64,000 bases of DNA from Ensifer sp. IC4062 (GCF_020193575.1 NZ_JADYVD010000025.1:1-64000); one strand, 5' to 3'. Shown: positions 9,553-18,264, counted from the first letter of the stretch. Program-made: numbers and translations. The notes: generated from the sequence alone by a model not told the origin.

Positions 9553-10518
9553 TTAGTGTTTATCTCGAGACGCCGACGCCAAAAGGCACAGCAGTTCGAA
9601 GCCAAGAAAGGCGGCGTTTCGGGCCGTCAGGTCCGCAATGTCGAGCGGGGGCGAAACTTCGACGACGTCAGCGCCAATAACATCAATTCCCTGCAGGCCA
9701 CGGAGGATCACCATGGCATCGCGCATCGAAAAGCCGCCAGGCTCGGGAACACCGGTGCCGGGGCAAAAGCTGGCGTCCAGCCCGTCAATGTCGAAGGTGA
9801 GGTACGTGGGCAGGTCGCCAACGACCGAGCGCGCCTCTTCGATAACCGCGGCGCGACCTTTTTCTTCAAAGTCGTCCATCGTGATCAGCGTCATCCCTAC
9901 GCTCCGCGCCCAGGTGTAATCATCCGCCGAATATGCCGATCCACGAAGTCCGATCTGAATGACTCGTTTGGGGTCGAGCAGACCCTCCTCGACGGCGCGA
10001 CGGAAAGGTGTCGCATGGTTCAGCTTCGAGCCGCGGATTTCGTCGCTGGTGTCGCTATGGGCGTCAAACTGGATCATGCCGACTGCCCTGTCACGAGCGA
10101 GCCCCCGCAGCACCGGAAGCGAGAGCGTATGGTCGCCGCCTAGAACCAGGGGGCGGACGCCGTGATCACGAACCTGGTTGAACCAATCCGTGATGATCTC
10201 GAAGCTCACGTCGAGGCTCAGGGGGTGGACCGGCGCGTCACCCAGATCCGCAATCCGCGCTATGTCATAAGGGGCGGTCTTGGTGTGGAAATTGACCGGC
10301 TTGATTGTCCGTGATTGTTCTCGGATGCTGGCGGGGCCGTGGCGGCTTCCCATCCGGTAGACCGTGCCGAGGTCGAATGGAACGCCGACAATGCCGACAT
10401 CGATATCGCCGACCTGCTCCAGCGGGATCGCCTTGGCGCGCATAAACGTGGCAACATCCGCATATCGAGGGACGCGGTTAGCGTCGGTCGGAGCGAAGTC
10501 ACTGATTGGCTTTTCCAT
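9553..10518 (-). CDS. Ureohydrolase of agmatinase/guanidinobutyrase type
   Basis: This is a 321-residue manganese enzyme that removes urea from a guanidino compound. The metal-binding signatures are complete: LVLGGDHTLSLP, IQFDAHSDT, and FDIDGLDASFCPGTGVPEPGG, followed by ADVVEVSPPLD. These favour agmatinase or guanidinobutyrase over arginase, because the arginase guanidinium-site pattern is not seen. It is the last gene of the operon that begins with the amino acid ABC ATPase at 13721, 64 bases behind the second permease gene. The transporter therefore probably imports a guanidino compound such as agmatine, arginine or guanidinobutyrate. The exact substrate is not determined. Confidence 0.85.
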   Translation of the reverse strand: MEKPISDFAPTDANRVPRYADVATFMRAKAIPLEQVGDIDVGIVGVPFDLGTVYRMGSRHGPASIREQSRTIKPVNFHTKTAPYDIARIADLGDAPVHPLSLDVSFEIITDWFNQVRDHGVRPLVLGGDHTLSLPVLRGLARDRAVGMIQFDAHSDTSDEIRGSKLNHATPFRRAVEEGLLDPKRVIQIGLRGSAYSADDYTWARSVGMTLITMDDFEEKGRAAVIEEARSVVGDLPTYLTFDIDGLDASFCPGTGVPEPGGFSMRDAMVILRGLQGIDVIGADVVEVSPPLDIADLTARNAAFLGFELLCLLASASRDKH

Positions 10519-10582
10519 CTATGGTTGTCCCTTCTCTTGATGTTTGTGGGCGGCGTGTCGTTACGCCGACGATCCGGATCGA

Positions 10583-11377
10583 TTATTTTACGTGGAGCGA
10601 CGTTCTTATCGCCTGAGATTCGGTCAAACTCGGTTCCTGAGATATCGGTGCGGTCCGACTTCCGCGGTCCAACACGCTATTCGAGACTGGCTTCGATACG
10701 CCATGCATGTACGCCCGTAAGAACCTGGTGCCCCATTCGACGATCTGAACGAGGATGACGTAAAAGATGCCGGCAGCAATGAGCGGTGTGAGGTTGTCGG
10801 AAAAAAGCGTGCCGATCCGTTGGGCTTCGCCAAACAAGTCTCGAACGGTGATGATGCTGGCCACGGCCGAGGCTTTGATCGTGAAAATCACTTCGTTTGC
10901 GATCCCGGAGAGGCAGTTCCTCAAGCCGAGCGGCAGCACAATGCGTTGGAGCACCTTTCGGCTGGACAAACCGAGCGCGTGGCCCGCCTCGATCTCTCCT
11001 GGCTTGATTGCTCGAATGCCGCCTCTCACGACTTCTGCCAGATAGGCCGCATTGTTGAGGCTGAAGGCCAACACGCAGGTAGCAAACGGCGAACTGAACA
11101 GGTAGGTCCAGAGCGGCCCGTGTCGCAGTAGCGAGATTTGCGGGACGCCGAAGTACAGGAAGTACAACAGGATCAGCAGAGGAACGCCGCGGAAGAAGAA
11201 CACATATGTTCGGGCAAACCATCGTGCTGTGGTACCGCCGAACTGGATTATCAGGGCGAGGACGATGCCTCCGATCAATCCCAGCACCGCGGAGAGGATC
11301 GTGATAGCAATAGTGACACGAACGCCGCGAAGCATTCCGAGCCAGAGATCAGGCATGAGAAAAACGTCGGACATCAT
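10583..11377 (-). CDS. Polar amino acid ABC transporter permease (HisM-like)
   Basis: This is a 264-residue inner-membrane permease of the His/Glu/Gln/Arg family. It shows several hydrophobic helices (ITILSAVLGLIGGIVLALII, FFFRGVPLLILLYFLYFG) and the EAA loop EAGHALGLSSRKVLQRIVLPLGLRN that docks the ATPase. The start at 11377 (MMSDVFLMPDLW) follows the previous permease stop by two bases, so translation is probably coupled. The upstream in-frame ATG at 11464 lies inside the previous gene. It forms the channel together with the other permease. Confidence 0.85.
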   Translation of the reverse strand: MMSDVFLMPDLWLGMLRGVRVTIAITILSAVLGLIGGIVLALIIQFGGTTARWFARTYVFFFRGVPLLILLYFLYFGVPQISLLRHGPLWTYLFSSPFATCVLAFSLNNAAYLAEVVRGGIRAIKPGEIEAGHALGLSSRKVLQRIVLPLGLRNCLSGIANEVIFTIKASAVASIITVRDLFGEAQRIGTLFSDNLTPLIAAGIFYVILVQIVEWGTRFLRAYMHGVSKPVSNSVLDRGSRTAPISQEPSLTESQAIRTSLHVK

Positions 11378-11379
11378 GG

Positions 11380-12066
11380 CTAGGCAACACTCCGTCCAAA
11401 AGTCGTGCGTCGTTCTATGTAGTGCTGCAATGCGGTCGCAAGAGCCGTCACGATCAGGAAACAAATGCCAGCGACCGCAAAGGCACCGAATGGTTCTTTA
11501 GTGGTCCCTGCGACGACCTTTGCCCGCCTTGTGACTTCTTCCAGTCCTATAACAGAAGCGAGGGCCGACACTTTCAGGATGACGAGGAAGATGTTGCCGA
11601 GAGCCGGGGTGGCGTTGATGAACATCAGCGGAAGAACGATGCGGGTTCTAACCTTCGTTCCCGAAAGCCCAATTGCTTCGCCCGCTTCGATCAGTCCACC
11701 GGGAATAGCCGTCCTGGCGTCTCGAAAAATCTCTGCGCAATACGCTGCGAACTGCATTGCCAGAGCAATCGTTACCGCAGCAAATGGAGAAATCTCCAAG
11801 GGAGCGATGCCAATGCGCGCCGCGAGGGCGCGCATTGCAATATCCAAACCGTAGTACACGATGAAAACGAACAGCAGTTCCGGCAATGCACGGAACACCG
11901 TGACGTAACCACTTGCAACGTATCTCGGTAACGTGTTTGACCCGACGATCAACGTTGACAAAGTGGCGCCGATCAGCAAAGCGCCCGCAAATCCAACGAG
12001 CGTTGCTCCAACCGTCACCATTAGCCCTTCAACGATGTAGCCCAGGAATGGAAGAGTAGCGAGCAT
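11380..12066 (-). CDS. Polar amino acid ABC transporter permease (HisQ-like)
   Basis: This 228-residue inner-membrane permease pairs with the following gene product. The start MLATLPFLGYIVEG at 12066 is preferred over the ATG at 12117, which would overlap the binding-protein gene. The motif VFRALPELLFVFIVYYGL and the EAA loop EAGEAIGLSGTKVRTRIVLPLM are characteristic of the family. It lies 20 bases behind the binding-protein gene and two bases before the second permease gene. Confidence 0.85.
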   Translation of the reverse strand: MLATLPFLGYIVEGLMVTVGATLVGFAGALLIGATLSTLIVGSNTLPRYVASGYVTVFRALPELLFVFIVYYGLDIAMRALAARIGIAPLEISPFAAVTIALAMQFAAYCAEIFRDARTAIPGGLIEAGEAIGLSGTKVRTRIVLPLMFINATPALGNIFLVILKVSALASVIGLEEVTRRAKVVAGTTKEPFGAFAVAGICFLIVTALATALQHYIERRTTFGRSVA

Positions 12067-12086
12067 GGCAGGATTCCCAAGACCTG

Positions 12087-12866
12087 TTACTTGGCCGGCA
12101 TCTCGGCACCGAACCACTTCTTGGTCAGCTGAGCATGGGTACCATCAGCAATCACCGTCGCCAGACCTTTGTCGAACGCAGCGGACAGCGTCTTGTCGTC
12201 CTTGGGGATGGCCAAACCTTTTCCCTGTCCCGAGTAGGTAGGATCGGAAATCGGTTCTCCGACGATCTTGTAGACGCCCGGCTTCGCCTTGATGTACGCG
12301 ACCTGCAGCGCGATAAGCTCGCCAAACACGGCATCAGTTCGACCAGAATCGAGGTCGAGGACTGCAGCATCCCAACTATCGTAGGTCGAGACGTTTATTG
12401 TCCCAGCCATGTTGGCATTAAGATACTTCTCCATCGCCGAGGCAGCCACGGTTCCGATCGTCTTGCCCGACAGTCCTTCCTTGGTTCCATCAAGCGTGCT
12501 CGATGCTGGGGCAATATAAGCGAAGGGGCTGCTGAGATAGGGCCCTGGCATCGCGTATTTCTTCAGCCGCTCCGGGGTGATGTTCAAACCGGCCGCGACG
12601 ACTTGAGTCTTGCCGGAGTCGAGCGCCGCAAAAATTCCGTCCCATGGAATGTTCTGAATCTCGCACGTCAGCTTTTCCGCGGCGCAAATGGCGTTGACGA
12701 GGTCGATATCAAAGCCTTGCAGTGCGCCGTCGGTCCCGACGGAAGCGAAGGGCGGGTTCGATGCATCTGTCCCAACGAGGACTTTTGTCTCGGCACTTGC
12801 CTGCCCACTTAGAATTGCAGCCAAACTGATAGCGGCGAGCAGGAGCTTGTAAGATATTTGCTTCAT
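12087..12866 (-). CDS. Polar amino acid ABC transporter binding protein
   Basis: This is a 259-residue periplasmic binding protein of the lysine/arginine/ornithine/histidine type. A Sec signal peptide (MKQISYKLLLAAISLAAI, cleaved after GQASA) precedes the family pattern VLVGTDASNPPFASVG, GFDIDLVNAICA, WDGIFAALDSGK and the late lobe KGLAIPKDDK. The start at 12866 is chosen for the signal peptide and a GGAAA-type site; an in-frame ATG at 12902 would add a hydrophilic stretch in front of the signal. Context with the ureohydrolase suggests a basic or guanidino ligand. Confidence 0.85.
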   Translation of the reverse strand: MKQISYKLLLAAISLAAILSGQASAETKVLVGTDASNPPFASVGTDGALQGFDIDLVNAICAAEKLTCEIQNIPWDGIFAALDSGKTQVVAAGLNITPERLKKYAMPGPYLSSPFAYIAPASSTLDGTKEGLSGKTIGTVAASAMEKYLNANMAGTINVSTYDSWDAAVLDLDSGRTDAVFGELIALQVAYIKAKPGVYKIVGEPISDPTYSGQGKGLAIPKDDKTLSAAFDKGLATVIADGTHAQLTKKWFGAEMPAK

Positions 12867-12929
12867 TTCCTTTTTCCCTCTTTTGTTGTGAACTTCTGCC
12901 ATTCTTCGTCGGCAGCACGCTATCGAGCG

Positions 12930-13721
12930 TCAGGCTCGAATTTCATCCCGCTCAAAACGAGCTAGAAAGCTCCGAAGGCTGTCCGAACGGGCCTCACCGG
13001 TGAGGACCTCGTCAGGATGTCCGATCTGCTCGATTTGGCCCTGGTTCATGAAGATAACCTTGTCTGCTACATCGCGCGCGAATGCTATTTCGTGGGTAAC
13101 GACGAGCATTGTGCGCCCTTCTTGGGCAAGCGATTTCATGACAGCGAGTACCTCACCCACGAGCTCTGGATCGAGCGCGGAGGTTGGCTCATCAAAGAGC
13201 AGAACCTCGGGGTCGGTCGCCAGCATCCGGGCAATCGCCACACGCTGTTGCTGACCTCCGGACAATTCGGTGGGATAAGCATGCGCCCGATGAGATAACC
13301 CCACCCGCGCAAGCAATTCCAAGGCTTTGCTTTCAGCTTCCGCCTTGCTGCGACCAAGTACGTGGATAGGTCCTTCCATTACGTTCTCTAATGCGCTTCG
13401 GTGCGGCCAGAGATTGAACGACTGAAAGACCATTCCCATCCGGCGGCGCAAACCCATCAGCCTTGCGCGCGAGCGACGGCCTGTGCTGGCGAATTCCGTC
13501 GCCTCGAAAACCTCGTCGCCGAGCGCCACTTTTCCGGACGTCGGATTCTCCAGGAAATTCAAGCATCTAAGGAGCGTGCTCTTTCCAGAGCCCGACGCCC
13601 CGATGATGCTGATCACCTCTCCTGGGGCCGCTGCGAACGACACGCCCTTTAGAACCTCGATCGGCCCAAAGGACTTGCGGATATCTGATACTGTAAGGGC
13701 AGGACGAGTTACGGCTTTCAT
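12930..13721 (-). CDS. Polar amino acid ABC transporter ATPase (HisP/GlnQ-like)
   Basis: This is the 263-residue ATPase of the importer. Walker A is GASGSGKS, the Q loop is MGMVFQSFNLWPH, the signature is LSGGQQQR, Walker B is VLLFDEPTSALDPE and the switch is VVTHEIAFA. It is the first gene of a minus-strand operon that continues with binding protein, two permeases and ureohydrolase. The region upstream is shared with the divergent GntR gene at 13862 and contains the AGCTGTGTACAGCT palindrome. A broken copy of this gene's start lies at 6349-6540. Confidence 0.9.
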   Translation of the reverse strand: MKAVTRPALTVSDIRKSFGPIEVLKGVSFAAAPGEVISIIGASGSGKSTLLRCLNFLENPTSGKVALGDEVFEATEFASTGRRSRARLMGLRRRMGMVFQSFNLWPHRSALENVMEGPIHVLGRSKAEAESKALELLARVGLSHRAHAYPTELSGGQQQRVAIARMLATDPEVLLFDEPTSALDPELVGEVLAVMKSLAQEGRTMLVVTHEIAFARDVADKVIFMNQGQIEQIGHPDEVLTGEARSDSLRSFLARFERDEIRA

Positions 13722-13749
13722 TGGAAAACGATTGAACCCCTGTTATTTT

Positions 13750-13795
13750 TTTGAGATGATAGCGGTATGCAGAAGCTGTGTACAGCTATTTTTTG
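13750..13795. promoter_or_regulatory. Divergent control region with GntR palindrome, copy 2
   Basis: The palindrome AGCTGTGTACAGCT occupies 13774-13787 between the ATPase operon (minus) and the GntR gene (plus). The block starting TTGAGATGATAGC is shared, with changes, by the regions upstream of the second GntR gene (reverse strand, 16931-16971) and, in part, of 6559. FCD-type GntR proteins usually bind such short inverted repeats and repress their own gene, so autoregulation is likely. Confidence 0.6.
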
Positions 13796-13861
13796 CGCAT
13801 GAACTTGGAGGCGTCGGTGCTACGCACGCTTGACGAGAATGCGCTAAGACGAAGGGACGAA

Positions 13862-14608
13862 ATGTTGAAGAACGATAGCAAGAATCTGAAGACATTGGAG
13901 AGCCGACGGGCCAGCATGCTCGAGATCTCAAATACATTGCTGCTTAGACTCTGCAGCCTAAGGTATTTGCCGTCACAAACGTTGAGTGAGGCGGCATTGG
14001 CTGAAGAGTTTGGCGTCAGCCGCACGCCCATACGTCAAGTGCTCCAACAGCTTGCGCTTTTTGGATTGGTCGAATCTCGCAACGGTGTGGGGACAGTCGT
14101 AACCGAGGTGCATAACGAGCGTGCGTTGGAATTGTTTGGAATTCGGAAGCACCTGGCGCTTCTCATGAGTGAAATGGTCGATCCCTCACGTTTTCCGAGG
14201 GCGAAAGAAAGAATGTCGGACCTGGAAAAGGTTGCTGTCGCTCGCAGTCAGGAGCGCGACATTCAGCAGTTTGCGACGATAGGGATAAGAATACAGAAAA
14301 TTATACTCGATACGATATCGTCCGTGGAGTACAGGCGGCTGTGGGAGGAATGCTACTATCGCTCTTGCCGCATTTCCTACAGCATAGTTGAATCAGACTG
14401 GATGCTGTCCACGCGGCTTCAGCTTGAAGAAATCCGCGATTTGGTGGCCCTCTTCGACAGCGGTGACCCAAAGGAACTAGCGAAACTCTGCAACCGCGCT
14501 ATTGGCGAATGGATCGTGTTTGCCAAAAGGATACACGCGGCTCAAACTGCTGGCCGCAACGACGAAGGCTTTAAGGAGCTCCTCCACGAATTCAGTGCAC
14601 GCGATTGA
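13862..14608 (+). CDS. GntR-family regulator with FCD-type domain
   Basis: This 248-residue regulator has a winged helix-turn-helix (LSEAALAEEFGVSRTPIRQVLQQL, about residues 44-67). An all-helical C-terminal half of the FCD type follows and should bind a small effector. The start at 13862 is preferred for its GAAGGGA ribosome site; the in-frame ATG at 13799 is possible and a GTG at 13778 would lie within the palindrome. It is divergent from the amino acid transporter/ureohydrolase operon and probably controls it. A paralogue of closely similar sequence lies at 16162-16851 in the opposite orientation. Confidence 0.85.
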   Translation: MLKNDSKNLKTLESRRASMLEISNTLLLRLCSLRYLPSQTLSEAALAEEFGVSRTPIRQVLQQLALFGLVESRNGVGTVVTEVHNERALELFGIRKHLALLMSEMVDPSRFPRAKERMSDLEKVAVARSQERDIQQFATIGIRIQKIILDTISSVEYRRLWEECYYRSCRISYSIVESDWMLSTRLQLEEIRDLVALFDSGDPKELAKLCNRAIGEWIVFAKRIHAAQTAGRNDEGFKELLHEFSARD

Positions 14609-14727
14609 CCGCACATTGCAAGAAATCGCAGCGCCAATCGCGTGAATGGTCTTAAGACTTGGAGCCTCAAGCTATGCGATAGGGCAAGCGGCCCCGCTTA
14701 TGGTGTTCTATTTCACCAGTTGGTTCT

Positions 14728-15390
14728 TTAGAGGGGGAAGGGCTCGGCTATGCGTTGGCAACTGCGGCATGCAATACCGATATGGTGAAAAGCTGTACCA
14801 TTCCCGAAATCCCTACTGTTCGCGTAAACGACCTGATCTGCGTAAGAGACCTCGCAGCCGAGCGCGAGCGCACAGTGTTGACGGGGAGCATGAAGCCCTG
14901 ATCGCCCTTCGTGATTTGTGTCGCGATACAGAGATATCCCGCGCCGTTGGGGGTTTCGGCGAGCTCACGGAGTATCCGTCTCGGCGCCTCGAAGGCTCTG
15001 TCGGCGTTCCAAAGCGGACAATCCGCACCGAAACGGGCAAACTGCAGTTTCGCCGCGCTGTATCGTTTAGTGATGTTGGCGGCACGATCCATGCAAGCAA
15101 AAGAAGATAGGAATTCCTTTTTGGCCGGGTCTCTGCAAAGTCGACAGTCTATGGCAGACCTGCTCCCGACTTGCGCCACACTTCACTGATAGCAACTCAA
15201 GATCGTGGCGGACTTCTCGTGCCGCTTCCATGAACTTGCGATAGGGTGGGATGGCGCGGGTCCGATATGCACTGCTTCGTCGGCCATCCTGTGCGGATGA
15301 CCTGGGCAAAACCTGCCAACAAGGCGACGCCTTCCTGGATGCGTGATGCGTGCGCCGCCGGAACCGTTTAGGCCGATCCCGTGCGGCCAT
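14728..15390 (-). pseudogene. Decayed Xre-family short-chain acyl regulator (ScfR/DUF2083-type)
   Basis: Three minus-strand frames together spell the C-terminal half of the Xre regulators that control propionate and short-chain acyl-CoA use in alphaproteobacteria. The frames read REQVCHRLSTLQRPGQKGIP, then FARFGADCPLWNADRAFEAP and LAETPNGAGYLCIATQ, then LALGCEVSYADQVVY and CRSCQRIAEPFPL before a stop at 14728. The frameshifts lie near 15115 and 14880. The N-terminal helix-turn-helix cannot be recognised. The neighbouring pccB and mutase fragments fit the same lost locus. Confidence 0.7.
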
Positions 15391-15414
15391 ATCTATGATC
15401 TTGCAAATCTTCTA

Positions 15415-15710
15415 GCCATGCGTTTCAAACAGCGAGCCACCGAGAACCATGAATTCCTGCGAAAAGACATGAACCTACCGACCGTTGATCGTGCCCCAAC
15501 CAGTTACGCACCATCGCCCGGCACCTTTCACCCATGCCGAAATCGGTGCAGCGATGTGTGACATACATGTCGTATTCTTCGAATGAACCCTCCTCGAGAA
15601 GCACGTCCAGCCGCTCGCGGGCCATCAACTTGCCCTTCGCATGTTGGCTGGATACCCGGGAAATTCCCACCACCAAACCGTGCACCATGACATGAAGGAG
15701 TTGGAGGCCC
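15415..15710 (-). pseudogene. pccB: Fragment of propionyl-CoA carboxylase beta subunit
   Basis: The minus strand reads [19 protein letters not shown] and [17 protein letters not shown], the conserved start of the biotin-dependent carboxylase beta chain. In other frames it continues as TGWGTINGR, a stop, and [20 protein letters not shown]. At least two frameshifts and one stop are needed to follow it, and the remaining 80 percent of the gene is missing. It lies between the decayed regulator and the mutase fragment. Confidence 0.75.
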
Positions 15711-15728
15711 AAGAAGGCATCCTCGCTG

Positions 15729-16134
15729 ATGCTTAGGACCCACTGCCAGACCTCGCGCGTCTCGCTTGCCGAGCAGGATCCATACGACAACATCGTCCGC
15801 ACCGCCTTCGAGGCGATGTCGGCGGTGCTCGGCGGCACACAGTCGCTCCACACCAATTCCTTCGACGAGGCGATCGCGCTGCCGATGGATTTCTCCGCCC
15901 GTATCGCCCGCAACACGCAACTGATCCTGCAGCACGAGACCGGCGTCACGAAAGTCGTCGATCCGCTCGCTGGTTCCTATCATGTCGAGAGCCTGACCAA
16001 CGAGCAAAGAGCCTGGGCGCTGATCGCGGAAGGTGAAACGCTGGTGGCATGACCAAGGCGGTCAATGCCGGCCTGCCGAAGCGGCTGTTCGACGCCGTGC
16101 TCCCGGCAAACAGCCTTCCACACCTAAAGGGCAC
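15729..16134 (+). pseudogene. Fragment of methylmalonyl-CoA mutase
   Basis: The frame from 15729 reads [40 protein letters not shown] and [20 protein letters not shown]. This is the highly conserved core of the B12-dependent methylmalonyl-CoA mutase substrate domain. After 16052 a shifted frame continues with [11 protein letters not shown] as in the family and then ends. About 130 of more than 700 residues remain. Together with the pccB and regulator fragments on the other strand it is a relic of a propionate-degradation locus. Confidence 0.8.
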
Positions 16135-16161
16135 TTGAGAATGTCGTATTAGACGACGGTC

Positions 16162-16851
16162 TTACTCTTGAGCCGTGTAGATCCGTCTTGCAAATTCGAT
16201 CCATTCGCCAATGGCGTGATTGCAGAGTTTCGCCAATTCGGTAGGGTCTCCGCTATCGAACACGCCAGTCAAATCACGAATTTCCTTGAGCTGCAGTCGT
16301 GTCGATAGCACCCAATCGAACTCTACAATACTGTAGAAAGTACGACAGGAGCGGTAGTAGCATTCCTCCCATAGTCGCCTAAACTCAGACGATGATATCG
16401 CTTCGAGTATGATCTTCTGTATAGTAATCCCAATGGTAGCATACTGCTGAATGTTACGCTCTTCACTACCAGCGACCGCAACTTTTTCAAGTTCAGATAT
16501 CCGCTGTTTGGCCCTTGGAAAGCATGATGGGTCGACCATTTCGCTCATGAGGAGTGCCATGTGCTTTCGAATTCCAAGCAGTTCCCAAACCTGCTCGTTG
16601 TACACCTCAGTTACGACCGTGCCGACCCCGTTACGGGATTTTACCAATCGAAAAGGTGCAAGCTGTTGAAGTACCTGCCTTATCGGCGTGCGGCTCACGC
16701 CGAACTCCTCTGCCAGTGCCGCTTCACTCAATTTCTGTGACGGTAAGTATCGCAAGCTGCACAGCCGAAGCAGCAACGCGTTTGAAATGTGAAGCGTACT
16801 GACCCGCCGGCCTTCCCGGCCCTTTGAGGTCAAGTGTTTACCGTCCCGCAT
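16162..16851 (-). CDS. GntR-family regulator with FCD-type domain, paralogue
   Basis: This 229-residue regulator is closely similar along most of its length to the one at 13862, including the helix-turn-helix (EEFGVSRTPIRQVLQQL) and the effector half (LWEECYYRSCRTFYSIVE). The ATG at 16851 is used; a TTG lies directly before it. Its upstream region (reverse strand, about 16971 to 16931) shares TTGAGATGA and GCTGTGTA blocks with the control region of the first copy, although the palindrome is imperfect here. No transporter operon is next to it, only fossil genes, so it may act at a distance or on the sites at 6559 and 13774. Confidence 0.85.
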   Translation of the reverse strand: MRDGKHLTSKGREGRRVSTLHISNALLLRLCSLRYLPSQKLSEAALAEEFGVSRTPIRQVLQQLAPFRLVKSRNGVGTVVTEVYNEQVWELLGIRKHMALLMSEMVDPSCFPRAKQRISELEKVAVAGSEERNIQQYATIGITIQKIILEAISSSEFRRLWEECYYRSCRTFYSIVEFDWVLSTRLQLKEIRDLTGVFDSGDPTELAKLCNHAIGEWIEFARRIYTAQE

Positions 16852-16930
16852 CAACAGTTCGCCCTTTCATTTCGCGCGCTGTCTTAGAATGCGGGGTGAT
16901 TGGTGGTTTCCCGCATACTCGCGAGCAACA

Positions 16931-16971
16931 AAAATATTCTACACAGCGGCTATACATGGCTGTCATCTCAA
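16931..16971 (-). promoter_or_regulatory. Diverged copy 3 of the GntR control element
   Basis: Read on the minus strand, this region begins TTGAGATGACAGCC and ends GCTGTGTAGAATATTTTT. It lines up with TTGAGATGATAGCGG and GCTGTGTACAGCTATTTTTT upstream of the first GntR gene. The right half of the palindrome has diverged. It stands about 80 bases upstream of the second GntR gene. Confidence 0.5.
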
Positions 16972-17027
16972 CCGGTTAACCGTGAAAGCTGAGTTGTATT
17001 CCCCTCATCCTGCTCTTGCGAGCTTGC

Positions 17028-17582
17028 TCAATCGTCACTAGGCTGTAAGAGATCGAGGGACAGCACCACCTCAGTGGGATGCCTGATATTGTCGAGCACC
17101 GGACAGCAACGCCCCATGATCTCCAGTAGTTTCGAGATGGCTTCCGGCTCTGCGTCACTGGCAATTTTCACTGTCGCGGAGATCACGGGAAAGCCGGCTC
17201 GAACACTTGCATCCAGTCCGAAGAACCCCTGACTGTTCATTTCTGCTGTCAGTTCCACGCCGATCGACTTCACCTGAATTCCCAAAAAGTCGGCATAGCA
17301 TCTGATCGTCACTTCGATGCTGGCGCCAAGCGCAGCCAACATCGCCTCGGCAGGATTCGGTGCCGTTCCCGTCCCGCCCCAGTTGACCGGTTCATCAATT
17401 GTAAGAGTGAGATGACCGAACTGCGATTCTGAACGTAGTCCGCCCACCTGCTGTGTCCTCCCCGACATTGTTTCGAGGCAGTCACGCGGGTTGCCAGAGG
17501 AAGATGCATCACGGAGCTGGGCAAAGAGGTGCCCTAGCTTCGTTGAGGGTTGTCTGTTATTCATGTCCATATCCACATGCAT
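17028..17582 (-). CDS. OsmC-family protein
   Basis: This 184-residue protein belongs to the OsmC/Ohr superfamily, whose members are thiol-dependent peroxidases active on organic hydroperoxides or related stress proteins. The family pattern GGTGTAPNPAEAMLAALGAS carries the N-terminal part of the active site, and GRCCPVLDNI near residue 160 carries the second, resolving Cys. The stretch before residue 50 is longer than in most members. Three in-frame ATGs (17582, 17570, 17564) are possible starts; the first is reported. It stands alone between the second GntR gene and IS debris. Confidence 0.75.
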   Translation of the reverse strand: MHVDMDMNNRQPSTKLGHLFAQLRDASSSGNPRDCLETMSGRTQQVGGLRSESQFGHLTLTIDEPVNWGGTGTAPNPAEAMLAALGASIEVTIRCYADFLGIQVKSIGVELTAEMNSQGFFGLDASVRAGFPVISATVKIASDAEPEAISKLLEIMGRCCPVLDNIRHPTEVVLSLDLLQPSDD

Positions 17583-18085
17583 GAGGGCGGAATATCCGGT
17601 GAGAGTTGCCGGAGCGAAAGCCTGCTCATGGCTGGAAGCCGGTCAGCTGGTAGCGCCGCGCCGATCGTGTTATACAAGACTCACTTCTTCGAGCTCCACC
17701 CCTGCACCAGTCAGCTAAGAGCAAGCAAATGCTGTGCCAGCGCGGTGGCTAAAGGCAAATGGCGTTGCGCCAACCTGATGCAGGCGTTTGAGGACCGTTG
17801 ATGTTGGGGCGCTTGCGCCAACAATGTCGCGTTTGTTCTTGAGTTGACGGTTATGCAACACGCTCTGCGCTGCGGCGGACAGGGGCAATCCGGCCGTCAA
17901 GTACTGCTCAGCGTCCCGCTGTTCTCGCCGCGCTCTGCGCGGTGAGAACAGCGGACAGTATTCTGTAATGTACGCCCATGAAGGCAATCGGATCACAGGT
18001 CTAGTACCGTGGCTTGATGAATTTGACTCACGGGATTCCGGAATTGGCCAAATCATGCGTCAACATGGCGTAGGGAGATTTTGCC
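17583..18085. other. Non-coding stretch with IS debris and strong hairpin
   Basis: No credible gene is seen. The segment holds the direct repeat CGCTCTGCGC (17861 and 17931), a long hairpin at 17916-17954, and near 18000-18085 the left part of an IS630-like element leading into the transposase fragment. The in-frame stretches here do not resemble proteins. Confidence 0.5.
17916..17954. repeat. Long hairpin with 17-bp stem
   Basis: CCGCTGTTCTCGCCGCG and CGCGGTGAGAACAGCGG face each other across a five-base loop, with one G-T pair in the stem. No T tract follows on either strand. It could be an IS end structure, an orphan terminator or a small palindromic repeat. Confidence 0.5.
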
Positions 18086-18262
18086 GTGGGAACAGCGTTG
18101 GCAATTCGGGAAGACCATATGGCTGATGACCTTCGTCGGCTTGCGAGGCAAAACTGGGGGTGGCGATTGGTCCCGGCGGCGGTTGGCTCTTTCGGTCATT
18201 TATGAGGGTGGGTCGCGCAGTCAGGCTATTGGCGGTGTCGGCTTGCAGATTGTCCGCGACTG
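18086..18262 (+). mobile_element. IS630-family transposase N-terminal fragment
   Basis: One frame reads GTALAIREDHMADDLRRLAR and, after a shift, RRRLALSVIYEGGSRSQAI and GGVGLQIVRDW. These form the N-terminal helix-turn-helix of IS630-type transposases. It is cut off at 18262, where an IS3-type fragment begins in the same open frame, so the apparent 94-residue protein is an accidental fusion of two element remnants. Confidence 0.7.
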
Positions 18263-18264
18263 GG

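Noticed and set aside
14646-15110. 154-residue plus-strand open frame
   Set aside because: It is the shadow of the decayed Xre regulator, whose conserved motifs are on the minus strand.
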